Of a stretch of DNA of 64,000 nucleotides, positions 35,085 through 44,368 are shown one piece after another. The notes beneath the pieces were generated by a model, which worked only from the letters and a program-made list of their open reading frames with translations, was not told where the DNA came from and did no database searches. The position numbers and the translations under genes are program-made. Numbering within the stretch: position 1 is the stretch's first letter; each line of letters opens with the position of its first letter. Source of the stretch: Gracilimonas halophila (lineage in GTDB: Bacteria; Bacteroidota; Rhodothermia; Balneolales; Balneolaceae); assembly GCF_042684365.1 (NCBI RefSeq), contig NZ_JBHULI010000024.1, positions 62,001 through 126,000 of the forward strand, given 5' to 3'.

Positions 35085-36483
35085 TGTAACCCAATATGTT
35101 AAGCATGTTATCAACAGTTTGTTCTTCGCGATAAACGTAGTCAAAAAAGTTTCCATTGTCATCCATATCTACCACAATATGTTTTGGGGAAGGGATGAGG
35201 CAATGCTTGATACCTCCATAACCACTGATGGAATCCTGATAAGCTCCGGTATGAAAGAATCCGATATATAAGGGTTCATCATCATCGTTAGAGTAGGTTG
35301 GTAGCAGCACCTGCTGATTTAACTCTTCAGAATTGTAGTAATCGGAATGGTCACAGCTTATACCGCCTATATTTACTCGCTTATATTGATTCTGCCATTT
35401 ATTAAGAGGAAGTAATATGAATTTTTCGTTGATGGACCATGCATCGGGAATGGTATTCATCAGGCTATTGTCGATCAGGTACCAAAGTTCAGCATCATTT
35501 TGTTGCTTTTGCTCCAGTACCTGAAAAATAACGGCTCCGCTTTCACCAACGGTATACTTTCCAAACTCGGTGTAAATGTCAGGTTCTTCCACGCCATCAT
35601 CTTTGCAGGCTTCCTGTATATTTCTAACGATCTCACCGGTGATATACTCATAGTCAAAATCGAAGCTAAGGCTGTTCTGTATGGGGAACCCTCCGCCAAT
35701 ATTTAAGCTTTTGACTGAGGGGACCAGCTTCTTGATCTTGGTGAACTGGCCCAATGCTTTCTTAAATTCATTCCAGTAATACATATTATCACCCACGCCG
35801 GAATCAACAAAAAAGTGAACCATAACCAGTTCAATACGGTCATTGCCAATGATCTTTTCTCGTACAAAATCCAATATTTCTCGCTTGTTGATCCCAAGTC
35901 GAGAGGTGTAATAAGCTGCTTGAGGTTCTTCTTCAATAGATATACGCAATCCGATCTTGATCGGCTCTTTGGTCTCGAGCTCCATAAGTTTATCAAGCTC
36001 CCCAATATTATCTAATACACAAATAGAACTGGAGAATCCCTCATTGATAAGCCGACCTATTTTTTTAATGTAATTGTCGGTTTTATAACCATTATGGACA
36101 ATGATCTTATCCTTGTTAAAGACCCCTTTCTTGTAGAGGTTTTCGATCAGATCGATGTCGAATGAAGAGGACGTTTCCAGCGACACATTTTCTTTTAATG
36201 CCGTTCTAACCACATGATTGAAGTGGCAGCATTTGGTGCAGTAGCAAAACTCATATTTACCGGAGTAGTTATTCTCGGAGATCGCTTGATTAAAGTACTT
36301 TCGTGCTTTCTGAATTTTTTCTCTAATCTTAGGCAAATACGAAAGCTTGAAAGGTGTCCCGTATTTCTGGATCAGTTTATGGAGATCAACGTTATTAAAG
36401 TGTAGCGTTCCGCCGGCAAGTTCAAAGCCATTTTGAGGGAAATGATAAGTCTGGTCAATTAATTCGTAATAATTATTCTTCAT
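35077..36483 (-). CDS. speA: Biosynthetic arginine decarboxylase (PLP fold-III)
   Basis: PLP-dependent alanine-racemase-fold decarboxylase, 468 residues. The N-terminal barrel starts with KYGTPFKLSYLPKIREKI, and the cofactor Lys lies in CYCTKCC (Lys84). Further family landmarks are SLNIGGGFPI, YTEFGKYTVGESGA and FFHTGAYQDSISG near the C-terminus. Related Bacteroidota proteins of this size are annotated as arginine decarboxylase and sit before agmatinase, as here. First gene of the polyamine operon speA-speB-DHS homologue. The substrate could in principle be another basic amino acid, but the agmatinase neighbour argues for arginine. Confidence 0.87.
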   Translation of the reverse strand: MKNNYYELIDQTYHFPQNGFELAGGTLHFNNVDLHKLIQKYGTPFKLSYLPKIREKIQKARKYFNQAISENNYSGKYEFCYCTKCCHFNHVVRTALKENVSLETSSSFDIDLIENLYKKGVFNKDKIIVHNGYKTDNYIKKIGRLINEGFSSSICVLDNIGELDKLMELETKEPIKIGLRISIEEEPQAAYYTSRLGINKREILDFVREKIIGNDRIELVMVHFFVDSGVGDNMYYWNEFKKALGQFTKIKKLVPSVKSLNIGGGFPIQNSLSFDFDYEYITGEIVRNIQEACKDDGVEEPDIYTEFGKYTVGESGAVIFQVLEQKQQNDAELWYLIDNSLMNTIPDAWSINEKFILLPLNKWQNQYKRVNIGGISCDHSDYYNSEELNQQVLLPTYSNDDDEPLYIGFFHTGAYQDSISGYGGIKHCLIPSPKHIVVDMDDNGNFFDYVYREEQTVDNMLNILGYND

Positions 36484-36645
36484 CAGATGGGGTAGAGGTC
36501 ATGGGTAATTAAATGGATAATGGGGTGAAAAGAATATAAATATACGAGTTAATTGCAACGGATAAATAGGTTGTGTTTAAAAAAAGTAATTTGTTGAGTT
36601 CTGAGTTTTTCTGCACAAGTTTGAAAAAGGATGTAGATTTGATCT

Positions 36646-38307
36646 ATGTTTTCAAAAGCAGGCGTAGTCAGTATATGGTTATTGATCCCGGTTCTGAGTT
36701 TTGCCCAGGTTCAGGATTCGGCACCTCGTGTATTTGATAGCGGTACAGAAATTTCTGTTCCTGATTCTATTCAAACAAAGCTTGTTGGTGAATCAACATC
36801 CCCTGAAAACATTTTGTTACAGTGGCTTTCAGCCGATGGATATTTGTATGCTTCCACTGATTCTGTAAAAGAAAACACGTTTTATATTGATCGGGGCTGC
36901 GCATTCGAATTTCAACAACTGAACTGGAATTACTCTGGAGCAATAGATACTGTTGTTACTCAGAATCCCCGGCAAAGATACAGGCAGGAATATTTACGGA
37001 ATGAGATTGAATCCAGGCTTATCGAGTTGGCGGAAGATGGATTTCCATTTGCAAACTCAGAGATCGCGAAGTTTGATCCTGATCCTGAAAACTGTTCTAT
37101 TGCTATTGAAGTATATCTCAGAACGGGGCAAAAAGCAGAGGCCTCGGATATTCTCTTTTTAGGTATTCAGACGAATTCACAAGCCTATCTTTCCAAAATA
37201 TCCCGGTTTCAGCCCGGTCAGCTTATCACTTCAAACTATCTGCAATTTTTAAGAACCAATCTTAATAGCAGTGAATTATTCAATGAGGTGGGAGAAGGAC
37301 AGGTGTTTTTGCGGGAAGGTGAACCGGTTATTGTGTTTGACGTTCAAGAGCGTTCACTGAATCAATTTGATGGATTGATCGGATATGTACCTGATGCAGC
37401 TGGAAATGGTCAGGTTGTGGGTGATGTGGAGCTTTCATTATGGAATGTGATCACTCAGGGAAATGGCTTTGATCTTAAATATCAGCGGTTGCGTTCAGAA
37501 ACAAGCCAATTGAATGTTGGAGCTTCGCAAGACTGGATCGGAAATATTCCGGTGGGAGTTTCTGCCGGGTTTCAACTCTATCAAAATGATACCACATATC
37601 AATCCCGTGACCTTGATCTGAATGGGTATTACCGGTTGAACCCAGTTTTTAAATTGACTGGAGGAATTGGGTTTCAAAACACAACTTCAGGAAATAATGT
37701 TCCTGCTGTCATTGAGCCTGACGGTAAGAAACGTACGGCACGGCTGGGCTTCGAGTATTCAAATCTGGATAGGTATGTTGTACCTACTAAAGGCAGTTCG
37801 GTACGACTGATATTTGGTATCGCAAATAAAGATATTACGGATGATTCAAGTACAGCTTTTACACAGAATTTTCTTGAATTTACAGCCCGCAACTATATTC
37901 CTATTTTTGAAAAAAGTGTGATAGCGACTTCTTTACATGGATTTCTATTAGAATCGAAGCGAGTGACTGCCAATGACCTGATTCGGTTTGGGGGTGCAAA
38001 TTCATTTCGAGGATATTCTGAGCAGCAATTTCGAGCCGCTCGTTTATTTTGGGGAGATATAGAATATCGTTTTTTACTGAACAACAATTCCTTTTTGTTC
38101 GGTTTTGGAGCAGCGGGAGGTTATCACCGGCCAATGTTATTGACTGAAACGAATAATGATTTTCAAATAACCGACTACCTTTTCTCCACAGGATTTGGGT
38201 TGAGTTACCAGACCCGCATCGGAAGATTGAAGTTTACCTATGCCATTTCACCGGAAGAATCGATAGGGAATGGAAAAGTGCATTTTGGTATCAGGACGGA
38301 GCTTTGA
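36646..38307 (+). CDS. BamA/TamA-like outer-membrane beta-barrel protein
   Basis: Outer-membrane protein of 553 residues with a signal peptide (residues about 1-21, ending SFAQ). After a soluble N-terminal region (about 40-210) suggestive of POTRA-like folds, the C-terminal half is a bacterial surface antigen (D15) barrel. Evidence is the alternating hydrophobic strands, the L6-type segment RFGGANSFRGYSEQQFRAAR (about 445-465), in which FRGY corresponds to the conserved RGF/RGY loop of Omp85 proteins, and a C-terminal aromatic strand. It is shorter than BamA (about 800 residues), so it is more likely a TamA-like or accessory Omp85 member. A TAGATTTG element ends five bases before the ATG. Confidence 0.8.
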   Translation: MFSKAGVVSIWLLIPVLSFAQVQDSAPRVFDSGTEISVPDSIQTKLVGESTSPENILLQWLSADGYLYASTDSVKENTFYIDRGCAFEFQQLNWNYSGAIDTVVTQNPRQRYRQEYLRNEIESRLIELAEDGFPFANSEIAKFDPDPENCSIAIEVYLRTGQKAEASDILFLGIQTNSQAYLSKISRFQPGQLITSNYLQFLRTNLNSSELFNEVGEGQVFLREGEPVIVFDVQERSLNQFDGLIGYVPDAAGNGQVVGDVELSLWNVITQGNGFDLKYQRLRSETSQLNVGASQDWIGNIPVGVSAGFQLYQNDTTYQSRDLDLNGYYRLNPVFKLTGGIGFQNTTSGNNVPAVIEPDGKKRTARLGFEYSNLDRYVVPTKGSSVRLIFGIANKDITDDSSTAFTQNFLEFTARNYIPIFEKSVIATSLHGFLLESKRVTANDLIRFGGANSFRGYSEQQFRAARLFWGDIEYRFLLNNNSFLFGFGAAGGYHRPMLLTETNNDFQITDYLFSTGFGLSYQTRIGRLKFTYAISPEESIGNGKVHFGIRTEL

Positions 38308-38318
38308 TCTGATTTTTA

Positions 38319-38828
38319 TCAAACCGCATCAATTTCCTTGTCCAGACACCGCTCTAAAAACCGATGAAGATTCGTCATCTGTTTCTGTCCCAGTTTTTGC
38401 CCAAAATAAGCTACTGCGTAAAGAGTGAAAAACACGATCACTAAAATTGGCAACAACCAAATGAATCCGGCAGATTTTCCTAATGACCAGTAAGAAAGTC
38501 CGATCATGGAGAGGGTCATTATGGAAAACCCGATGGTTGCATAGAAAAACACGAACATGGTCCACACGGAAGGTTTAGGGCCATATAATCCTCTAATTTC
38601 AGACCCTTCATCAGTCTCTTCAAGTGTAATAGTAAGCTGTGGTGACCAGAAATGCTGTTCCTCTTCAGGGGGACAAATAGTAGCGAACCCTTTAGTGGAT
38701 TGCCCGTCACAAAGACGGTTTTGAGAACGAAGCTCCTGCCGGATCCTTTGATTGATCTCATCTGCAGTAAGTGGTGTTTCCACAAAGATGCGGGGGCGAA
38801 TACGTTTGAATTCAATATGATCTTCCAT
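38319..38828 (-). CDS. Hypothetical protein with two membrane helices
   Basis: 169 residues, not recognised. The soluble N-terminal part (about 1-85) contains the charged RPRIFVETPLTADEINQRI and a strand-rich LTITLEETDEGSEIRGLYGP segment that looks like an antiparallel sheet. It is followed by two membrane helices (about 90-112 and 120-142) and a short basic/acidic tail. The layout resembles small Bacteroidota membrane proteins with a cytosolic SRPBCC-like or sheet domain, but no name is justified. It is convergent with the outer-membrane barrel gene, 11 bases away, and divergent from the metH riboswitch region. Confidence 0.6.
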   Translation of the reverse strand: MEDHIEFKRIRPRIFVETPLTADEINQRIRQELRSQNRLCDGQSTKGFATICPPEEEQHFWSPQLTITLEETDEGSEIRGLYGPKPSVWTMFVFFYATIGFSIMTLSMIGLSYWSLGKSAGFIWLLPILVIVFFTLYAVAYFGQKLGQKQMTNLHRFLERCLDKEIDAV

Positions 38829-39072
38829 GAAGGCAGGAGTCTTACTCTTTGTTATATCTGAATTTCTTCTGAATAATTGATTTATACAACCTTGTTTTGG
38901 AACACTCTCAATTCAGGTCTGGAATCTTAAATTTCCGGGCATTACTTCAAGAAACGTCAATGAAATTTTGAAGCTTAGGTTTCTGATACTTTCAAATGAT
39001 TTTTTTTTATCCATGATAATAGGTTGCTCAGCGACTAAGAGACCGTTATATTCAAAGAAATTATTTATTGAA
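38829..39072. other. Gene-free stretch upstream of the SAM riboswitch
   Basis: A-T rich intergenic sequence between the hypothetical membrane protein and the riboswitch. Apart from the promoter at 39024-39054 I see no supported feature. A 39158-38913 minus-strand frame runs through the riboswitch and looks spurious. Confidence 0.6.
39024..39054 (+). promoter_or_regulatory. Promoter for the metH riboswitch transcript
   Basis: TTG (39024-39026), exactly 20 bases, TATATTCA (39047-39054), six of eight positions like TANNTTTG. Transcription would start near 39061, just before the riboswitch P1 helix. Confidence 0.5.
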
Positions 39073-39243
39073 TGCTTATAAAGAAAGACCGAGGGATGGG
39101 CCCGATGACGTCTTGGCAACCACTTCTGAAAAGGGGCAGGTGCCAAATCCCACAGCACACATAGAACTTTATGTATGCTGAAAGATAAGCGAGCTAATCA
39201 CTCTCCGCTCTTTCTGTATAAGCCAATCTAAGATGAAAGAGTG
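39073..39243 (+). promoter_or_regulatory. SAM-I (S-box) riboswitch with translational switch
   Basis: The aptamer has the conserved S-box core: GAGGGATGGGCCCGATGACG, then CTTGGCAACC, GGTGCCAAATCC and GAAAGATAAG. P1 is GCTTAT (39074-39079) with ATAAGC (39185-39190). Downstream, CTCTTTC (39208-39214) can pair perfectly with GAAAGAG (39235-39241), which reaches the GTG start of the next gene. Alternatively CGCTCTTTC pairs with GAAAGA-TAA-GCG (39180-39191), which breaks P1. SAM binding should therefore free CTCTTTC to hide the translation start, a translational OFF switch for methionine synthesis. Confidence 0.92.
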
Positions 39244-40257
39244 AATATTAAACAAGCTTTACAAGACCGAATCCTGATCCTTGATGGAGCCATGGGTACG
39301 ATGATACAGCGTTATAAGCTGGAAGAAAATGACTTCAGAGGCGAACAGTTCAAAGATCATCCTGATGACCTTCAAGGGAACAACGATTTACTTAGCCTGA
39401 CTCGCCCGGATATCATTCAGTCCATTCATGAGGAATATCTGGAAGCCGGAGCTGATATTGTCGAGACGAACACATTCAGTGGAACATCCATCGCCCAGGC
39501 TGATTATGACCTGGAACATATTGTGTATGAGCTGAATCGAAAATCGGCAGAGATCGCTAAAAAAGCGACGAATAAATTCAACCAACAAAATCCGGCTAAG
39601 CCAAGGTTTGTCGCCGGCTCGATGGGACCAACGAACAAAACAGCTTCCATTTCCCCGGAAGTCACGGATCCCGGTTATCGGGCTGTAACCTTTGATGAGC
39701 TTGCTGAGGCGTATAAAGAGCAGGCAAGAGGCTTAATGGATGGAGGGGCGGATGTGCTGCTGGTAGAAACCATATTTGATACGCTTAATGCCAAAGCTGC
39801 ATTATTTGCCATTCAGAATTTGTTTGAGGAACGGAGAGAGGAAATCCCAATTATGGTTTCCGGAACCATTACAGATGCTTCGGGGAGAACGCTTTCAGGT
39901 CAAACTGTAGAAGCTTTTTTGATCTCAGTTTCCCATGCGCCCATTCTCAGCGTAGGATTCAATTGTGCTCTTGGAGCCAAGCAGCTTAAGCCCTACCTGC
40001 AAAATCTATCTGACAGATCACCTTTCTTCATCAGCGCCTACCCGAATGCAGGATTGCCGAATGAATTTGGAGAATATGATGAAGGTCCGGATGAAATGGG
40101 AAATCAAGTGGAAGAATATCTTGAAGATAAATTGGTGAATATTCTCGGCGGCTGTTGCGGTACAACTCCAGCACACATTACTAAAATGGCCCAACTGGCC
40201 CGGAGTTACGAACCAAGAAGTATAAACCGCAAAGGGGCAAAGGGAGTTTTGATATGA
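39241..40257 (+). CDS. Methionine synthase, homocysteine-binding module (split MetH)
   Basis: N-terminal module of cobalamin-dependent methionine synthase as a separate 338-residue protein. It begins RILILDGAMGTMIQRYKLEE and has the zinc-binding homocysteine S-methyltransferase residues: a Cys in SVGFNCALG and the pair in LGGCCGTTPAHI near the C-terminus. The rest of MetH follows 85 bases downstream. The start is GTG 39241, inside the base-pairing arm of the SAM riboswitch. Splitting between the Hcy and folate modules is known in some Bacteroidota-related genomes. Expression should fall when SAM is high. Confidence 0.92.
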   Translation: MNIKQALQDRILILDGAMGTMIQRYKLEENDFRGEQFKDHPDDLQGNNDLLSLTRPDIIQSIHEEYLEAGADIVETNTFSGTSIAQADYDLEHIVYELNRKSAEIAKKATNKFNQQNPAKPRFVAGSMGPTNKTASISPEVTDPGYRAVTFDELAEAYKEQARGLMDGGADVLLVETIFDTLNAKAALFAIQNLFEERREEIPIMVSGTITDASGRTLSGQTVEAFLISVSHAPILSVGFNCALGAKQLKPYLQNLSDRSPFFISAYPNAGLPNEFGEYDEGPDEMGNQVEEYLEDKLVNILGGCCGTTPAHITKMAQLARSYEPRSINRKGAKGVLI

Positions 40258-40342
40258 TTCTGAGAAAACAATCAGTCAAAAATACCCCCGACCTCTATCT
40301 GACGATGAGTTGGAATTCTAAAATTTTGGTAGCAAGAACAGT

Positions 40343-43042
40343 ATGAAGTCATTACCTCTGACACTTAGCGGACTTGAACCCCTTATCATCACGGAAGACT
40401 CTAACTTTGTGAATGTAGGAGAGCGGACCAACGTCACCGGCTCAAGGAAGTTCTTGAATACCATCAAGAATAAAGATTATGATCAGGCTCTTAAAATTGC
40501 GCTCGATCAGGTGCGGGGCGGAGCACAGATCCTGGATGTAAACATGGATGAAGGTATGCTGGACAGTGCGGCTGAAATGACCCACTTTCTGCATCTGATA
40601 GCTTCTGAACCTGATATCGCCAAAATTCCTATTATGGTAGATTCCTCGAAGTGGGAAGTTATTCTCGCAGGATTGAAATGCTTGCAAGGAAAAGGCGTAG
40701 TGAACTCAATCAGTCTGAAGGATGGGGAAGAGGAGTTTCTGCGACGAGCAAAGATCGTTCGACGCTTTGGCGCGGCCGTTATTTGTATGGCATTTGATGA
40801 GGAGGGGCAAGCCGATACGCTTCCACGTCGAAAAGAGATATGTGGTCGGGCCTATAAACTGCTAACCAAAGAAGTTGGATTTCATCCATCAGATATCATT
40901 CTGGATCCCAATATCTTTCCGGTGGCAACCGGAATGGAGGAACACAGGCTGAATGCGATGGATTTCTTTCTTGCTGCCAAGTGGATTCGGGAGAACCTAC
41001 CGGGGGCACACGTTATTGGAGGTGTTAGTAATGTGTCATTTTCCTTTCGCGGTAATAATCGTGTACGTGAAGCCATTCATTCTGCATTCCTTTATCATGC
41101 TATAGAGCACGGAATGGATATGGGAATTGTGAACCCTACCCAGCTTGAGGTGTATGATGATATCCCGGAAGACCTTCTTGAAAGAGTAGAAGATGTGCTT
41201 TTTGATAGAAAGAATGATGCCACAGAACGACTTATGGAAATTGCAGAGGAGTTTAAAAATGAGGGATCCTCCGTTAAAGCTAAAAAAGACGATGAGTGGC
41301 GTAAAAAGACAGTGGAAGACCGGATCAGTCACTCGCTGGTAAAGGGGATCAATGAATACATTGAAGAAGATGCAGAAGAGGCCCGGGTTAAGTATGAAAG
41401 TCCTCTGCAGGTGATCGAAGGACCGCTTATGGATGGCATGAATGTAGTCGGAGATCTCTTCGGCTCAGGTAAAATGTTTCTTCCACAGGTCGTGAAAAGT
41501 GCCCGCGTAATGAAACAAGCTGTAGCCTATCTAACGCCATACCTTGAAAAGGAGAAAGCTGAGAATAAAGACACAAGTGAGCGCCCTAAAGTACTATTAG
41601 CTACTGTAAAAGGTGATGTGCACGACATTGGAAAAAATATTGTGAGCGTAGTCCTGGCCTGTAATAATTATGATGTGGTTGATCTTGGGGTTATGGTTCC
41701 GGCCGACAAGATCCTGGATGAAGCCGAAAGACATAAAGTGGATGCCATTGGCTTAAGCGGACTTATCACACCTTCTCTGGATGAAATGATCCACGTAGCC
41801 CGGGAGATGAAAAAAAGGAATATGGATCTTCCGCTTATGATCGGCGGAGCAACAACCTCACGCCTGCACACTGCAGTGAAGATCGATCCTGAATATGAAG
41901 GATCGATAATTCATGTATTGGATGCCTCAAGAGCGGTATCTATTGCTGGCGATGTGATCAGTAAGGAGCGGAAAGAAGGCGTTAAGAGCAGTATGAAAAA
42001 AGAGTATGCTGAACTGCGGAAGCAGCATGAAGAGCGTCAAAATAAGAAGCCACTTTTGAGTATTGAAGAAGCCAGGAATAACAAAACAGAGATAGACTGG
42101 GAAGGTTATCATCCCCCTAAACCTACTTTTTTGGGAACCAGAACATTTGAAGACTATCCCATTTCAGAGTTGAGAAATTATATTGACTGGCCTCCCTTTT
42201 TCCGAACCTGGATGCTTACCGGGAAATATCCTGATATCCTGAAGGATGAAGCCGTAGGAGATCAGGCACAGTCTCTTTTTGATGATGCGAATACATTACT
42301 GGATGAAATTGTTGAGCAGAAATTATTACAATCAAAAGGGGTTATAGGGTTTTACCCCACAGTTAGTTACGGCGATGATATAATTATATATAAAGATCAT
42401 GATCTATCTGAGGAGCTGACTGAATTTCATTTTCTCAGGCAGCAAACCAAGAAGAGGGCCGGACAGCCAAATTCAAGTCTTTCAGACTACATAGCTCCCC
42501 AAGAAGCCGGAATAACGGATTATGTTGGTTTTTTTGCGGTAACGGCCGGAATTGGTATTGAAGACATCATTAGCAAATACAAGAAAGCCAATGATGATTA
42601 TATGGTGATTTTGACAAAAGCCGTAGCTGATCGACTTGCTGAAGCATTTGCGGAACGCATGCATGAACGGGTCCGAAAAGAATTTTGGGGGTACTCCGAA
42701 GAAGAGGATCTCAAAAATGAGGATCTGATAGCTGAGAAATATTCCGGGATCAGACCGGCTCCGGGTTACCCAGCCTGCCCCGATCATACTGAGAAACGGT
42801 TATTGTTCGATCTGTTGGAGGTGGAAAAGAACGCGGAGATCGAGCTCACGGAATCCTTTGCTATGTACCCGGCTTCATCGGTAAGTGGAATTTATTTCTC
42901 ACATCCACAATCAAAATATTTTCGGGTGGGAAATATCGGAGAAGACCAGGTTTCAGAGTATGCACTACGAAAATCATGTACCAAAGAGGAAGTTGAGAAA
43001 TGGCTTTCTCCTAATTTAGACTATGATCCAGAGAAAAAATGA
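40343..43042 (+). CDS. metH: Methionine synthase, folate/cobalamin/reactivation modules
   Basis: Remaining modules of cobalamin-dependent methionine synthase (899 residues). In order: pterin-binding domain (about 1-290) with FVNVGERTNVTGSRKF; cobalamin cap and B12 domains with the axial-ligand motif DVHDIGKNIV (His at about 426); and the C-terminal AdoMet-binding reactivation domain with RPAPGYPACPDHTEK. Together with the preceding gene it makes one complete MetH. Methyl-tetrahydrofolate is supplied by metF, whose start overlaps the stop here by 4 bases. Controlled by the upstream SAM-I riboswitch by operon arrangement. Confidence 0.95.
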   Translation: MKSLPLTLSGLEPLIITEDSNFVNVGERTNVTGSRKFLNTIKNKDYDQALKIALDQVRGGAQILDVNMDEGMLDSAAEMTHFLHLIASEPDIAKIPIMVDSSKWEVILAGLKCLQGKGVVNSISLKDGEEEFLRRAKIVRRFGAAVICMAFDEEGQADTLPRRKEICGRAYKLLTKEVGFHPSDIILDPNIFPVATGMEEHRLNAMDFFLAAKWIRENLPGAHVIGGVSNVSFSFRGNNRVREAIHSAFLYHAIEHGMDMGIVNPTQLEVYDDIPEDLLERVEDVLFDRKNDATERLMEIAEEFKNEGSSVKAKKDDEWRKKTVEDRISHSLVKGINEYIEEDAEEARVKYESPLQVIEGPLMDGMNVVGDLFGSGKMFLPQVVKSARVMKQAVAYLTPYLEKEKAENKDTSERPKVLLATVKGDVHDIGKNIVSVVLACNNYDVVDLGVMVPADKILDEAERHKVDAIGLSGLITPSLDEMIHVAREMKKRNMDLPLMIGGATTSRLHTAVKIDPEYEGSIIHVLDASRAVSIAGDVISKERKEGVKSSMKKEYAELRKQHEERQNKKPLLSIEEARNNKTEIDWEGYHPPKPTFLGTRTFEDYPISELRNYIDWPPFFRTWMLTGKYPDILKDEAVGDQAQSLFDDANTLLDEIVEQKLLQSKGVIGFYPTVSYGDDIIIYKDHDLSEELTEFHFLRQQTKKRAGQPNSSLSDYIAPQEAGITDYVGFFAVTAGIGIEDIISKYKKANDDYMVILTKAVADRLAEAFAERMHERVRKEFWGYSEEEDLKNEDLIAEKYSGIRPAPGYPACPDHTEKRLLFDLLEVEKNAEIELTESFAMYPASSVSGIYFSHPQSKYFRVGNIGEDQVSEYALRKSCTKEEVEKWLSPNLDYDPEKK

Positions 43043-43995
43043 AAGTAACTGAACACATCAAGAAAGCCAATGGTAACACACTGTTTTCATTCGAGGTTCT
43101 GCCTCCGTTAAAAGGACAGAATATTCGATCTTTGTTTGATCATATGGATCCCCTGATGGAATTCAATCCACCTTTTGTGGATGTAACCTATCACCGTGAA
43201 GAGTTTGTATATAAAAAGCGGGAGAATGGATTACTTGAGCGAAAAACGGTACGTAAACGACCGGGTACCGTAGGTATCTGTGCAGCCATTCAAAATCATT
43301 ATCAGGTGGATGCGGTTCCGCATATTATTTGTGGTGGGTTTTCGAAGGAGGATACAGAGAATGCTCTTATAGATCTGAATTTTCTGGGAATAGATAATGT
43401 GCTTTTGATACAGGGAGATACAAGAAAACCGGAACGGGAATTTGTAGCTGAACCGGACGGACATGCCCATGCTTCAGATTTAATTGAGCAGGTAGTAGAG
43501 CTTAATAATGGGATTTATCTTGATGAAGAGCTGGAAAATGCGAAACCCTCAGATTTCTGTATTGGTGTGGCCGGATATCCAGAGAAACACTTTGCTGCTC
43601 CTAATATGGAGACAGATCTTAAGTATCTGAAATTAAAGCAGGAAAAAGGCGGTGATTACATTGTTACTCAAATGTTCTTTGATAATCAGTCGTATTTTAA
43701 TTTTGTTGAAAAATGCAGGGAATCTGGAATTACAATACCTATTATTCCGGGCTTAAAACCCATTACATCCAGTAAGCAATTGACGATATTACCCCAGCTT
43801 TTTCATGTGGATCTGCCTATGGAGTTATCAAAAGCTGTGGAAGCCTGCAAAAACAGGGAGGAGGTTATACAGGTAGGTATTGAATGGACCATTCAGCAGT
43901 CCAAAGAGCTAATGGAATATGGTGTCCCGAGTTTGCACTACTATTCAATGGGGAAATCGGCTTCAGTGTATGAAGTTGCTAAAGCCTTGTTCTAG
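43039..43995 (+). CDS. metF: 5,10-methylenetetrahydrofolate reductase
   Basis: FAD enzyme reducing 5,10-methylene- to 5-methyl-tetrahydrofolate, the methyl donor of MetH. The TIM-barrel signature includes FSFEVLPPLKG near the N-terminus (Glu of the catalytic site), DVTYHRE, LLIQGDTRKPE, GVAGYPEKH and IVTQMFFDN. The 318 residues are normal. ATG 43039 overlaps the end of metH by 4 bases, so the two are coupled. The gene is part of the SAM-riboswitch operon. Confidence 0.95.
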   Translation: MKVTEHIKKANGNTLFSFEVLPPLKGQNIRSLFDHMDPLMEFNPPFVDVTYHREEFVYKKRENGLLERKTVRKRPGTVGICAAIQNHYQVDAVPHIICGGFSKEDTENALIDLNFLGIDNVLLIQGDTRKPEREFVAEPDGHAHASDLIEQVVELNNGIYLDEELENAKPSDFCIGVAGYPEKHFAAPNMETDLKYLKLKQEKGGDYIVTQMFFDNQSYFNFVEKCRESGITIPIIPGLKPITSSKQLTILPQLFHVDLPMELSKAVEACKNREEVIQVGIEWTIQQSKELMEYGVPSLHYYSMGKSASVYEVAKALF

Positions 43996-43996
43996 C

Positions 43997-44368
43997 TCAG
44001 ATCCAATTTTGATCTTCAACCTGAACGGTTCTTTCACTCTGTATTGAGCCGGTATGGGCAGTGCTTTTGGGCTCCACTAACAATACCCAGCATTCTGGCT
44101 CAGCTATCGGAAGGTGTTCAACTCCTGCCGGAACCACATACACTTCTCCTTCAGAAAGAAGGATATCGTCCCTGTCTTTAAATTTCAGATGAAGCTGCCC
44201 TTTAACGATATAGAAAAGTTCGTCTTCGTTCTCATGATCATGCCAGATAAATTCACCTTTAAGTTTGGCGAGTTTAACATATTGATCATTGAGTTCAGCG
44301 ATGATCTTTGGTGTCCAATATTCATTGATCTGCTCAAATTTTGAAAGTAAGTTTGCTTTATCGATCAT
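43997..44368 (-). CDS. Cupin domain protein
   Basis: A 123-residue single-domain cupin. Cupin motif 1 is visible as FIWHDHENEDELFYIVKG (His pair and Glu as metal ligands) and motif 2 as YVVPAGVEHLP with a second His. This set of ligands suggests a metal-binding, possibly sensory or isomerase/dioxygenase cupin; the substrate is not known. The start overlaps the end of purC by 4 bases on the same strand, so it is translationally coupled to purC in a LacI-purC-cupin operon. Confidence 0.85.
   Translation of the reverse strand: MIDKANLLSKFEQINEYWTPKIIAELNDQYVKLAKLKGEFIWHDHENEDELFYIVKGQLHLKFKDRDDILLSEGEVYVVPAGVEHLPIAEPECWVLLVEPKSTAHTGSIQSERTVQVEDQNWI

Noticed and set aside
38913..39158. 81-codon minus-strand frame over the riboswitch
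   Set aside because: It overlaps the SAM-I aptamer core and promoter and has no recognisable motif.
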